The notes: generated by a model from the sequence alone, not told the origin. DNA of 64,000 bases from Ditylenchus dipsaci (GCA_004194705.1 SADC01000695.1:62001-126000), one strand, 5' to 3'. Shown: positions 22,400-33,469, numbered from the stretch's first letter. A program made the numbers and translations.

Positions 22400-25190
22400 T
22401 TTAAAGGTTAAGAGCAGGGATGGGAATCGTACTTTTTAAAAAGATTTATACTTTTTTGGGACCCCAAATCTTTTTTATTTTTCAAAATTCTAGCCAAAAT
22501 CTTTTTTCCCGCTTCAAAATCGCAAAAAGCACTGGATAAAATTACTTTTTTTCTTTTAAAGTAGTCAAAATGTACTTTTTTGTAAAAAAATTATTCCCAT
22601 CGCCGGTTAAAAGCCAAAAATTTTGGCATTTTGATTTAAAAAAGTGATATTTGGGATCAGATTGTCCAAACAGGATCAGCAAAAGACTTCAAATTGAAGT
22701 GAAAATATTTTTTTGCCAACCACACTTTTTTTTCAGTTTTGTCTTAAATCTCTTCGATTCAATTTTAAAAAGAGGAAGACTTAATTAAAAAATTATAATA
22801 TTTCCTTCCACTTTTTTAAGCTTAAACAAAAAAGGTTGCTTCAAGAACAAAACAATGGGTAGAAATAACACGCACACACAAACAGAAAGATTAATGGTTG
22901 TAAAAGGAGTCAGGTAGTAAGTGCTAGTGCCCATTGAAAAGGGCGGTCTATCACTACAATGTTATTTTCTGTATTTATTTCGTTCGAAATTTTTTTCATT
23001 TAGTGTTTTTACTATGGCAACCATTTATGCTGTGGGTACCAAAAAGACAGATATTGTCTGTGGGTAACACCTTGGTGTTGTTCGCAAATTATAAGCTTGT
23101 TCTGCTGTCTCGTGAAAGACATTGGATTCAGACAAAATAAAGCTAAAAAAATAGTTAAAGAAAACCTACAAGACAGCGAAATTAAGAAAAAGAGAAGCCA
23201 TTGATATTGAATACCACAAACTAGATGTTAAGACAAAAGGTGGAATTATTTCAATTAATATCCCACACTTCCTTCTAGTTAACACACTAATTAGTCACGT
23301 TGAAATAAATTGCATTGGAGGGTAACATAACAACACAAGGCTGGTATTATAAAGATTAACCAACAAGCTAAGAGTGCGAATTTTTTTCATTGTGATAGGG
23401 CTTGAAAGTTACAGGTTGAAAAGACACACATTTGAACGATAGAAATACAGAATTTTTTACGCTCAAACCGCGATCTAATGATGCCCACCGCAAGCTTGAC
23501 CTAAATCTGAGCCCTATACTTTTTTAGTATTCCGGTTTTGCCCATCGGAGACACTTCAAAATCCTACGTGTTTTTTCTCCAAAAATACCATATTCATCTA
23601 ATTTAATTCAACGGTTCCTATTAAAAAAAGCAGAGGTTGAATCGTGTTTTTAGATTTTCGGAAAAAATATTAGGGTTCTTAAAAATCGGCAAAATTTGAA
23701 TTAGAATTCAAAAACATAGCAAGAGTGAAGCATTTTAGTCTTTCCATCCGAATAAAAACAGACAATAAAAAATTTGAATTTGAATGAGAAAACAAAAAAA
23801 TAAAATAACCTTAGAAAAAATTAAAAAATAAAGAACGAAAAAATAAATTATACCTTTTAAAAAGTGACGTGACTAAATATTATCTTGATTTTATATTTGA
23901 ACAAACCACATGTTTGAGACCGTATTACCCTGTGCTTAAGGCTTCGACTAAGAAAAAAATTAACAGGGGAGACATGAGATGCGTACAGATTGAAACTTTC
24001 CGCGTTTGAAATTAAGTAGCTATGGCTATCAATAGCTATGGTGATAAATAGGTGTATCGTAACAGGATAGGACAGCGTCAGTTATGAAGGCACGTATTTT
24101 CACAACACCGAAAAATCGGCAGGTGAATTTTAGTAGGTGAATTTAAACTGGATACCATGGCGCAGTAGGTAGAGCGTTAGATTATGTTGTGCTAACACCA
24201 CAAAAAGGCAAACGTGCACCATTAGAAAATCCAGAAAAAAAAAGATAAAAGAAGATGTCGCACTAAATGAATTCACTTACACCAGCCTAAAGAAAAGACC
24301 ATCCCTGACTAGAAAGAGTCGTCATGAAGATTGGGCTTTTTGAGAGCACTGCACTTATGTTCGGAGCTCTAATTTTGTGATATTCGTGCTCAGCAGGTCC
24401 AAATACTCCCAGGTAGACAATTCTTACAGTCAGACTTTCTCCCGCAATATTTTTCAAAAGCCACCTAATGCCAACTTTTGACCACTTTAAAAGGAAGATC
24501 TATAACGAGTGGTTTTTTCAAAAAAAAAAGACAATTTTTGCTTATACAGTAGACATTCGTTATAAGGACTGAAAATGTTGCAAAGAGCTGTCTTTGTATA
24601 GATCGTCGAACTCAGTACCTTTGACGACTGCAGATGAAATTTTTGTGTCTTTACCGTCCAGTGCAGCTCTTTTGATAGGTAGGGGTTCATCCATCAAGAA
24701 GTATCACAAATAGGACGCATTATATTATAGGACATTCTTAAATACAAATTTGTTATTGATGCAATGTTGGATTTGATATAAAAAATGGCATTAGATGGGA
24801 AAATAATTATATTTAGTGACACAAAATGTGGCAAAATAGAAAATAAACAAAAAATAAATAAATATTTGCCTTTTTATTACATAGCCCAAGATTGCATTTC
24901 TGGCCAAAGATTGTTTTCAACTAATTAATAGGTCGGCTGCCGTTCTCACGCCCACACCATATACGTCTCTCTAGAGAGTTAATAAAGGTAAAAAACTCAA
25001 AGTAGTCATTAAATAATTGTTTGCTAATGTTTTAGAAAAAAGGAATTGAGATAAACACGCAAATGTTTGGAACTGTGCTGGAGTTACTTTAAAGGAAGAG
25101 CGCGAAAGCTGTTAAAGGTAGAAAAACTTTTAAAATATATTTTCAACAAGTGAAGGAAATTTTTAATTTTTCCGTCCTCATTTTTCGTAT
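22400..25190. other. No gene seen
   Basis: Long AT-rich region. A GGGATGGGAATCG / TTCCCATCG pair around 22423-22605 may mark a small hAT-like element. A tRNA-like A-box (TGGCGCAGTAGGTAGAGCG, 24160-24180) lies without a matching B-box. A pogo-like half (TACAGTAGACATTCGTTATA) begins near 24546. Confidence 0.45.
24155..24215 (+). repeat. tRNA-like 5' half (A-box only)
   Basis: TGGCGCAGTAGGTAGAGCG is a good tRNA A-box/D-arm. No B-box or closing acceptor strand follows within 60 bases, so this is probably a SINE head or dead tRNA, not a working gene. Confidence 0.4.
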
Positions 25191-25204
25191 AGGCACACGA
25201 GGGC

Positions 25205-25295
25205 TGCATCAGATATGAAAAAATACCGGTTCGGATATCGGATGTCAAAAGGTGCCGGATATCGTTTTTCGGATATCGGATATTTTTTCACTAGG
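25205..25295. repeat. CGGATATCGGAT array
   Basis: Several TTCGGATATCGGAT palindromic units occur next to the helicase relic. It may be a single arm of a foldback element whose partner is missing. Confidence 0.5.
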
Positions 25296-25690
25296 CGAAC
25301 TGGCGCCCTTTCGGGCGCCTGCGTTTTAAAAGCAAAGTTTGGTGTAGCACAACACTACAATACCAATCGGGCCGTAAACCCACTTTGCGTGACTGGTATT
25401 TTATGAGCTGTTCGCCCAAAACAATTTCAACCCATTTTTCAGTTTCACAGTCAAGCAAAACTTCTTTCCACACAATGTTTTTCACTTTATTTTCACTGTC
25501 ACATTTGACTGCAACTTTGATAAACTCCCATGACCTCGCACGGGAAAATGCAACATATGTCATTCCGTGTGTGAACACAGGATCTGTTAGGTCAATTCCA
25601 ACAAAATTAATTGTTTGGCCCTGGCTTTCATTAATTGTCATTGCAAAACATGATTTGACAGGGAACTGTTTCCTGTACAATGTAAAAGGA
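25291..25690 (-). pseudogene. Helitron/PIF1-type helicase C-terminal fragment
   Basis: Minus-strand translation contains FAMTINESQGQT followed by DPVFTHGMTYVAFSRARSW. These are the last conserved motifs of PIF1-family helicases, including the helicase half of Helitron RepHel proteins (typically ‘INKSQGQT’ and ‘YVALSRVR’). Only about 130 codons survive, with no upstream helicase motifs or Rep domain. A shorter, more decayed copy is at 45425-45560. Flanked on one side by AGGACAAT repeats. Confidence 0.8.
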
Positions 25691-25734
25691 AACTTTGAGG
25701 GCAGGGCCAGCTGAGGACATTAACTTCTAGGAAA

Positions 25735-25990
25735 TAAATATGCTATGAAAAGCCCCTTCTAGGGAAACATGGATATAGGAAATGGCCAGGCTAGGACAAT
25801 TCACACTTGGATAATGACATATTTGGACAGTAGATCCTAGGACAATGCACTCTAGGACAATCGCCTTTTATGGAAAACCGCCTTTTAGGAAAAGGGACAC
25901 TAGGACAATTTACTCTAGGGCAATCGCTTTTTTGGAAAAGCGCCTTTTAGGAAAAAGAACACCAGGATAGTTGCTGTTTTGGACAACTGC
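25735..25990. repeat. CTAGGACAAT / CCTTTTAGGAAAA array
   Basis: Interspersed short units CTAGGACAAT and GCCTTTTAGGAAAA are repeated many times over about 250 bases. Confidence 0.7.
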
Positions 25991-26102
25991 GTATTTGGAG
26001 TCCAAATTTTGGACAGGCAAAATAGTTTTGTACCTTGTATTTTCATCTTATTTTTATCTAACCCACACTTCTCACCTTCTCACTCATGTACGCCTTTTGC
26101 AG

Positions 26103-26718
26103 ATCTGATAATATCACCAAGCGATTTTGAAAGTACTAAAGAAAGCCTGGGAGAAGCAGAGCAGCTTGAAGATGCCTTGTACTACGGAAACAAGAATTCT
26201 TTGGTTTCATTTTACCCTGGCCGAAAAAAAATTCATTTGCTTTACGAGGGTATGTCTCTATTGAAATTTTCTGAAATATATAAATGATGATGACATTCGA
26301 TTTAGGGTTTTTCTTTGTCCACCGATATAATGTGTTCAAGCTTGATAGAGACGAAAACTCTGAGCAAGAAGAAGGCAACGTTCAGAAACTGGGTGAGGTA
26401 TCAAACCCAGTAGAGATGCTCGAGTTTTTTGCGTGCAAGCGGTGGAGAGATGAATGCCAGAAAATCGTTTTGCTTCACAATTGCCAATACTACAAGGAGC
26501 GTGGAAAAGACAATGATGATGCGAACCATGTCAGCGTGGAGTGCCGCAAGCTTCTCTTCAAACCACTGGGAATGGTGGAGAAGGACCATGTGGTATGAAT
26601 ATATAAGTTTTACTTTTTTCTGGATATTTATTTGCTATTAAAGACTAGAATTGGAGATATTATGACTGCAGCAGAGGTTGGAGTGCCTGAAGCTGTAATT
26701 GCTGCGATGAAGTATTAA
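26103..26718 (+). CDS. Unidentified gene, three 3' exons in phase
   Basis: Exons 26103-26249, 26306-26592 and 26644-26718 join in phase with GT-AG introns of about 55 bases and end in TAA. The product segment is about 165 residues: acidic start (GEAEQLEDALYYGNKNSLVS), then FFFVHRYNVFKLDRDENSEQ, KRWRDECQKIVLLHNCQYYK, and a C-terminus IGDIMTAAEVGVPEAVIAAM. No stop interrupts it, the codon use looks coding, and I see no known motif. The first exon found starts after an acceptor (ttttgcag), so 5' exons are missing or further left. It could be a cellular gene or a segment carried by the neighbouring Helitron-like relic. Confidence 0.45.
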
Positions 26719-26719
26719 G

Positions 26720-27570
26720 CCTGGAAAAAAGCTCTTCTCAGACACCGAAAGGTAAGATGGTGCTGTTCTCTGGGATCTGTTTTACAAGCAAATTTCAGTA
26801 TTTTTTCCAATATGTCTTTTCTCAAAAAATTTGCAATCTTTTTAATTTTTTTTATTGATTTTCGCTTTAAAAAATAACACGATTCATTCTTTTTGTACAT
26901 ATAGTTAACCAGAAAATCATGAAATTGAAGGAGTTTCAGCAATTAAACTTGTTACAATGAACTTCAACTTACACTATTTTGCATGCATTTAAGTTAAGTG
27001 ACTTAACAAACTTATTACTTGTCTAGGTTTTACTTATCACTGGCCGTGCTAGCGTATGACATGTTGTTTATTTGTGCAAGCACAGCGGCTGTGAATTGCA
27101 CGTTTATATTACTTCAATGCGAAGAGCTAAAGGAAAAAGTCTAACGCATCGATAATTGTAAAAATGTATAACCATGTTTCGTATAACAAGAGAAAGATAA
27201 CTTCATGTCAGTTTTCTTATTTTTTGTCAGTTCTGTTTTGACAGTCGGGTCCCAAATATCGCAAGGATTCCAATCTTGCAGATCGTTTTTCAGAAATCTA
27301 AATTTTTTTCTTATAAAAAAGCAAAACCTCTATATAACATAAATAGTTATGACGAAAATCCTGTTTTTTCACCGAGTTTTTGTTTTTTCAAAGAAAAAAT
27401 TTTGAATTTCTAAAAATGATTGGTGAAACCGGAATCCTTGCAATATTTGGAACCAGACTGTCAAAAAAGAACTGGCAAAAGCTTGAAAAAATGGGTGTGA
27501 AAAAGGTGTCAAACCCGGTAACTTGGCCGGTCCCTTAAATTATGTTATATAAAGGTTCGACTGTATGTCT
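26720..27570. other. No gene; degraded pogo-like element inside
   Basis: 27230-27565 carries the internal motif of the pogo-like family (TTCTGTTTTGACAGTCGGGT and inverted counterpart) and one end (AGGTTCGACTGTA at 27553-27565). The left end is lost. Confidence 0.5.
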
Positions 27571-29046
27571 ATGACTCTACGCCAGTGTTTTCATAATTGA
27601 CATCACATCTGACACTAACACTGACTAAATGACATCACACTGACAATGACATTGACCCTGACATTTAATGTCAGTGTCAGTGACATTTTTAATGTCATGT
27701 CAGTGTCAACATGACGTCAGTGTCAATGTCAGTGTCAATGTCAGTGTCAGTTTAGATGTCAGTGTCATTTTAGATGTCAGTGTTATTTTAAATGTCAGTT
27801 TTTAACTGACATGTCAGTTTTAAATTGACATGTAAGTTTCGGTGTACCGCCAGTTCTCGTCTCTTTTTTATTTTAATTTTTGCGCAAAACTACGCTCGTG
27901 TGTCTATTTCGTTGTTCTTGATACCACATCATGTACTACATGTTATTCTATCCCATGCAATGTGGAGTGTGCTGATATTTGGCCGCGAGGAGGTCAAAGG
28001 TAATTCAAACATTTTCTTTGCACCAACCGCAGTTTTGCTGGATGTCCCATGTAATAAAAAAAGGAAGTAGTCGCTCACTTAGATCAAATTTTTTTCTCGC
28101 TTTTGAGTTCCAAAATCTGTTTCTGCACCAATTTGAGCATTCTATAGATGGTTTTACAGTAGTAAAATTACGTTTTGATGGTATTTTCAGTTTTCGTAAA
28201 TCTTGCAAAACACTTTTTAAGGCAACATTCTGCAGTCCAGTTCTGCCCTTAAAGGCCTAGGCCCACCCTCAATGGATCTGATATACTATTAATAGTCTTG
28301 AACTACTCTCATGGCCCTGATATACCCTTAGTAGTCCTGATATCACCTTCATTGTCTAGAACCTTTAGTATATCGTCTTGGCTCATTTGGGTGACCAGTA
28401 CGCGAAAACTTCTCACGTTGTCAAAACTACCTGAATCTTATATATGTTAAATCTGTATGAGTAACTTGGTGGTTTTGATCATTGTAAAATTTTTTTGGCT
28501 GTAAACACTCAAAGTAATTAAGAGGAGACCCGCTTGGTTTGGAAAATATCACTAGTTATTGAGTTCAGTCATACACCAACCATATAATAACCGTAAAATC
28601 ATAATATCCTGGTGTAAATAGCTGTGTCCGAAAAAGCTTTGGAAACTCAAAATCATGAATAATATGAAATATTCCCGAAAAAGGCTTAAAACCCCTGATA
28701 CCCGCATCATGGTTTTTCGGAAACTAGGGGAGCCCTGTCTTCCGGATTTATTTAAGTGACATCTAAATTTGGCAGCACTTCATTATAGAAGTGTGCTTTT
28801 CACGTTGAAAACGTTTTCACGTTTTCAATCTGTAAAAACCTCTCAATGAGACTTTTGAAAAATGACACATCAGAATGCTCCCTGGTCACACTGCTGTTCA
28901 GGCTTTCCCCATTGTAATCGTATCTCATAACCCGCAAGAAGGACATGTGCCAAAAGAAAAACAGTTTAAACGGGATTCTTTATTCGAAAAACAACAGAGC
29001 ACTAAAGAGTGCATTTGCAGTAACAATAACGTAAAGATCGTAAAGA

Positions 29047-29181
29047 TACAATGGAGAACTAGGAGAAATTCTGGACAGCAGCAGCGATTCATTCACCAAA
29101 GCCATAGAGAGTTTTGCCTTGGCGATTCAGAGCATAGACCACATCCATGGCGGCAACCTACAACAATTAAAGAGTAACTAG
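29047..29181 (+). pseudogene. C-terminal fragment of an unidentified gene inside the hAT-like element
   Basis: An open frame of 44 codons reads YNGELGEILDSSSDSFTKAI followed by a helical stretch ending GNLQQLKSN and a TAG. It looks like a true protein end. It is tail to tail with the H4 relic, whose stop is 20 bases away, as in two convergent genes. I do not recognise the family. Confidence 0.4.
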
Positions 29182-29201
29182 ACGGACGAGAAGGGTGAGA
29201 A

Positions 29202-29514
29202 TTAACCAACCGTCTTGCGCATGGCGTGCTCGGTGTAGATCACGGCGTCGCGGATCACGTTCTCCAAGAATGTCTTGAGCACGCTGCGAGGTTCTTCGTA
29301 GATCAGGCCAGAGATGCGCTTGACTCAACCTCAACGGGCCAGACGACGGATAGAAGGCTTCGTGATCCACTGAATGTTGTCGAGCAGAATCTGAAAGAAA
29401 AACACTAGCATAAATGCTGTGATTGAAGTAAAATGAGAACGAGCAAACTTTGCGATGGCGGTTTGCTTCTCCTTTGCCGAGTCCTTTTCCACCTTTGCCG
29501 TTGCCGGGAGCCAT
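29202..29514 (-). pseudogene. Intron-containing histone H4 pseudogene
   Basis: Exon 1 (29514-29450) encodes MAPGNGKGGKGLGKGEANRH then RK, the H4 N-terminal tail. After an intron with GT-AG ends, exon 2 (29390-29202) encodes DNIQWITKPSIRRLAR, then [20 protein letters not shown] and [16 protein letters not shown]. These align with H4 along its whole fold until replaced C-terminal residues. In-frame TGA codons at 29331-29333 and 29325-29327 replace the R and G of the conserved LARRGGVKR. Several invariant residues are changed (tail SGR to PGN, G to W after DNIQ). H4 is among the most conserved proteins, so this copy is dead. The intron after K20 shows that it was copied as DNA, not from mRNA. 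It sits in the centre of the hAT-like element. Confidence 0.92.
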
Positions 29515-30444
29515 TTTGCTTGCTTAATAGAAGTATGAGAGAGAAGAGTAACTAAAACACTATGGCATATACTGCAGAGATCTTAAAGAATAAAGGCTGT
29601 AATATACAATGACATAACTAAAAATCAAACAAATAAACAAATAGATGCGGAAACCTCAAAAATCACCTAAATGGCATGACACAAAGGAACATGTCAATTT
29701 AAAACTGACATGTCAGTTAAAAACTGACATTTAAACTGACACTGACATTTAAAATAACACTGACATCTAAAATGACACTGACATCTAAACTGACACTGAC
29801 ATTGACACTGACGTCATGTTGACACTGACATGATATCTAAAATGACACTGACATTTAGCGTCATGTTAGTGTCATTTTAGATGTCAGCCTGACGTTATGC
29901 TTGTCCCACAATGGACGCGGCTGCGGCAGCGGTAGCGGCAACGCGTCGAAAAACGCGTCATTGTGGGAGCAATAGGACGCGGCACGCGGTAGCGTCAAAC
30001 GCCTGCGTTTACCGCGTTGAAAAAACGCGTCCATTGTGGGTGGCAGCTCGCGTTTTTGCTTGCGTTTACCGCTGCCGCAAGGGGTCGCGTTATTTTATTT
30101 TTGCCGCGCGGTAAATTGGACGCGTTTTTCTCAAGTTGGACTGAAAAATTTTATGATTCTGGTAAAATTAACCATTTTTCCTGAAGGCCTACTCGTTATA
30201 AGTATTTTAGTAAAAAAAATTTTGGATATCGAGACATAAAAATTTGGGTATTTTACCGCGCGGCAGAGGTTGCGGCATATCGAAAAATCACTCGTTTTTG
30301 AGTTTTTCATGTAAATTTTCATTTCCTAATAAATTACAATTGCAATTTATAGTATATATGCTCAGCTCTATGATTCTAAACTAAATTTTTGCACACCTTT
30401 ATTAGTAAAACTGGGGCATAAAGACAAGTGAAGAAGAGAACATT

Positions 30445-31101
30445 TCAAATCATTTTTTCCTGCCAATCCACAGAACCGCGTCCACTCAAATAATTCACTA
30501 GTGTCTCGCGTGTTAGGATCGCCTCTTTTCCTGCTTTTGGTGCTTGCACTTGACATGAGATATTCGGCAGTTGATTGTTGAGCAGCGAACGCCAAATCCC
30601 GTTGTCTTCATCTCCATCATCCGCCAAACGACTTGGGTCATAATTGGTGTGCTCTTCCAGGATAAAGTTGTGTAGGCAAACCGCGGCTTTGAAGAAAAAT
30701 GTAGCTGAACAGTGCTTCGCGCGTACGCCATGTGCTGTATTGTAATTACTAGTCTTTGTTCTGGTAAAATGGGAGTACGAATTCAGAATTTCCGAAGGCT
30801 AAAGAATTAGACCATTGAACAACGACAACATAAGGCAAAAAAATTTTGTACTTCACCTTGGTCCCACTAATTCTAGAAGCTTGTTAAAAGCACTTAGATC
30901 CATTCTCATATATTGGTGAAATTTTAGTGGGAAGGCCTTTAATCGAAGAAACAACCGGTGATACTCGCCGTCCTCGGAACGATTTAACAATAGGGGGTCT
31001 ATCCAGTACTTTCTCTTATTTTGTCGGCGCCGTAGCATTAGTAGCGCAAGAACAAGTTTTTTCTTGTCATTCATCTTAATATACCAAATAATTGAAATCA
31101 T
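30445..31101 (-). pseudogene. HARBI1-type transposase lacking the catalytic core
   Basis: The first part (31101-30856) encodes RRRQNKRKYWIDPLLLNRSE … LSAFNKLLELVGPR, the typical N-terminal region of Harbinger transposases. The last part (about 30780-30445) encodes AAVCLHNFILEEHTNYDPSR and DEDNGIWRSLLNN, the typical C-terminal region. Only about 70 bases separate them, whereas intact family members have roughly 200 residues with the DDE triad between. The catalytic centre is therefore deleted and the element cannot move itself. The tail is otherwise well kept, so the deletion is not ancient. Confidence 0.88.
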
Positions 31102-31111
31102 GCTGGTCAGA

Positions 31112-32113
31112 TCAACTAAATAACACAGAGTAAACTCTATCGCACACCGACATCAATATTTTGATTGAAGCAAGACCTTTATTACCAAGAGAAAAACAAC
31201 TCAACAACATCCGATAAAATAAATAAAACGTACGGCGAATCTGAAAATTAGAAGGGCTGGAGACTCCCATTTCTGCATTGGCAATGACTCGCTGAATTTC
31301 CATCTTTGCCATAGACTTGTCAATTGGATTTGAGATAACTTTAAGACTCTTTCCTATGCTTCTACCAAAGGCAACTTCCGCCGACTCCTTGTCATCTCCC
31401 AAGAATTTCATAAGCTGTTCTTCAAATGAGCCTGACTTCCTTGGCATCTTTGCAGCTGTTGGACAGTCACTGGATGATGACTGCTTTCTTTTCCCGAAGC
31501 CGGACAACGTAATGACTTCATCTTCGTTAAATTCATCTAAATTCAATTTTGTCATCACACAAAGAGGATGTCATCCTACATTAGACTTACCATACTCACT
31601 TTCATTGGTTTCCTTAGACACACAGTCAGTGTTGCGGAGAGTGCTTTCTCTCCTAAAAAATCAAGTAATACACACTAAGCTCAACAATAGTTTGTGTGAA
31701 AACTCACGCTTTGCGGTCCTCCATGAAAGGATCCATAAAACTCATTGAACCGAAATGCGGCCATGAAGACTTCCATTCATAAGCACCAGCTCCACTAGGC
31801 TTTGCTTTCTTTTCTTTGACATAGCGATCTCGGAGACTTTTCATACGGATCTTTGCTTTTTCTCCATCTAAAAAATTCTCTATCTGATTGACAAGTTGGT
31901 TTATATTTGCCAACCTTCGAATGCTCCCTCAGATTTAGCTGCCGTCTATACACAGACATCCTTTCGATCCTTGAGATATTCTTTGTCAGCCTTGTTGTAG
32001 AGACTCGGATGTGCCTGTACGAGAGAGATGAGCAAATCGTTAGCATTCTTCTTTTTCTTGACAGAACCTTCCTCTTTGATTTCTTTTACGCTGTCGACAA
32101 TATTGACTGGCAT
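31112..32113 (-). pseudogene. Harbinger MADF/Myb-like DNA-binding protein
   Basis: Starts at the ATG at 32113 with MPVNIVDSVKEIKEEGSVKK and a MADF opening LLISLVQAHPSLYNKADKEY. The domain continues in an exon with KIRMKSLRDRYVKEKKAKPS and a WPHFGSMSFMDPF motif (31890-31700). A last exon (31558-31112) is acidic then basic, with FEEQLMKFLGDDKESAEVAF. PIF/Harbinger elements normally encode such a partner, which binds the ends and brings the transposase to the nucleus. The MADF part is interrupted by a stop near 31955 unless an intron removes it, so I cannot say whether it is functional. Confidence 0.8.
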
Positions 32114-32641
32114 CTTGATCTATGGATTAGAAACTAAAAAAACATATATTAACTAAGTGTAAATGTGTCCGTGTACACGAAAATTTGAAGGAAAAGCCAA
32201 GAAAAGGCATGGCTTCACATGATAAAAAAAAGAATAAGCAAAAACACTCTCGCCTGCCGCGCGTTTTTTCTAAAAACGCGCGCGTTTGCCGCGGCTTCGC
32301 TACCGCGCGGCAGAGCACCCACAATGGACGCGTTTTTCTGACGCGTTTCCGCGCGCGCTTACCGCTGCCGCAACCGCGTCCATTGTGGACAAGCATTAGT
32401 GTCAGTGTCAATGTCAGTGTCAATTATGAAAACACTGCTCTACGCCCATGAATTTTGAAACACTGTTGCAAATCATGGGTGGCGAAAACGGCAAAATTTC
32501 CCAAAAAAAAGTTTTTTTGGGTTACGCGAATTCAAACTGCTGCAAAATTTATGTGGCGAAATGTATTATGGCGGAATATATGTTGGCGGAATATATGTTG
32601 GCGGGACATATGCGGCGGAATATATAACCATAACCCTTATA

Positions 32642-32918
32642 CAGTCAAACCTCGATTTAGTGGCACCCCAAAAGTTCGTTCCCGCCTAGGGTTACGCCTG
32701 TTTTCAAAAAAAAAGGTGCCACTATATCGAGGTTTCACTTTTTAACCCAAAATTCGTTTACTTTTCAAAAAACGATCGGCAAAATCGGAATCCTCACGAT
32801 ATTTGCGACCAGACTGTCATAACAGAATCGATAAATATTTTGAAAATTGGGTTAAAAAAAGTGTCGGACCCTAGGCGGGAACGAACTTTTGGGGTGCCAC
32901 TAAATCGAGGTTTGACTG
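32642..32918. mobile_element. Pogo/Tigger-like MITE (also 37578-37858)
   Basis: Ends CAGTCAAACCTCGATTTAGT and inverted ACTAAATCGAGGTTTGACTG, with TA on both sides. The duplicate in unit 2 is 37578-37858. Internal GGACCCTAGGCGGGAACGAA is shared with 18473-18833. Confidence 0.9.
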
Positions 32919-33244
32919 TAATGCACTCTGGCCAAAGCACGGTCATCTTTGAATTATACCGAGAAAGAATGAGTGGGGGTTGTAAAACCGAGTAGCTATT
33001 AGGAGGAGGGGAGGGCAAAACTAGGGTTGTTTTACACTACGTGTCCAATGACGCGGCAAAAGTCACAGTCACGGTCACAGTGTGTGTCTAATGACGCGGC
33101 AAAAAAGTCGCAGTCACAGTGTGTGTTTAATGACGGGGTGGGCAAAGACCAGATGGCTCAGGACCCACTCCGGAATGGCCAAAAGTCCAAAATAATCGGT
33201 TTTTTTGGGGGTTTTAGGTACCGACACCTGAGTACCGCCATATA

Positions 33245-33400
33245 CCGTATTTCCTCTAATAGGCGCCCCGGGGCGTTTATTTTTCAAACTTCTCAAAATT
33301 TTGAAGTTGTCAATCGAAAATTGTCTTAACTCTCAAATCTTAGTCAAAATTTAGAGGGGGGCGTTTATTAGAGTAGGAGCGTTTATTAGAGGTAATACGG
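33245..33400. mobile_element. Short MITE with CCGTATTTCCTCTAATAGG ends
   Basis: Inverted ends around CCGTATT…; interior contains GGGGCGTTTATTAGAGTAGG-type units. Same termini as 5934-6048. The right-hand TA is altered to TG. The duplicate lies near 38184-38335. Confidence 0.7.
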
Positions 33401-33469
33401 TGGGTAAGTTTTAGTTTTCAACAAGCAGCAAACAATTAAAGGAGCACACACAAAAGAAAAGTAACATCT

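Larger units (their letters stand above)
29898..32395. mobile_element. PIF/Harbinger element, non-autonomous by internal deletion
   Basis: Ends TGCTTGTCCCACAATGGACG and inverted CGTCCATTGTGGACAAGCA (one base missing on the right; the duplicate copy reads TGTGGGACAAGCA). Both are flanked by TTA (29895-29897 and 32396-32398), the 3-bp target typical of this superfamily. The subterminal parts are rich in GCGTTTACCGC/GCGGTAGCGG units. On the minus strand it carries a MADF/Myb-like protein and a HARBI1-type transposase, the usual two-gene set. Nested in the right arm of the 27583 element. Confidence 0.93.
27583..32437. mobile_element. hAT-like element with TGTCAGTGTCA arms and captured DNA
   Basis: Ends CAGTGTTTTCATAATTGACA and its exact inverse TGTCAATTATGAAAACACTG. 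The perfect 8-bp duplication CTCTACGC lies at 27575-27582 and 32438-32445. The left arm (about 27600-27835) and right arm (about 29690-29894 plus 32399-32437) are arrays of GTCAGTGTCA units in opposite orientation. The right arm is split by the Harbinger at 29898-32395. Without that insertion the element is about 2.35 kb. Its 1.85-kb centre holds two gene fragments but no recognisable transposase, so it is non-autonomous. Its termini match 7337-7905. Confidence 0.93.

Noticed and set aside
29325..29333. Recoding of the two TGA codons in the H4-like gene (selenocysteine or altered code)
   Set aside because: Other genes in the window use TGA as normal stop (GINS4, SPTLC2, SMARCC ends) and the H4 copy has other changes at invariant residues, so it is a pseudogene.
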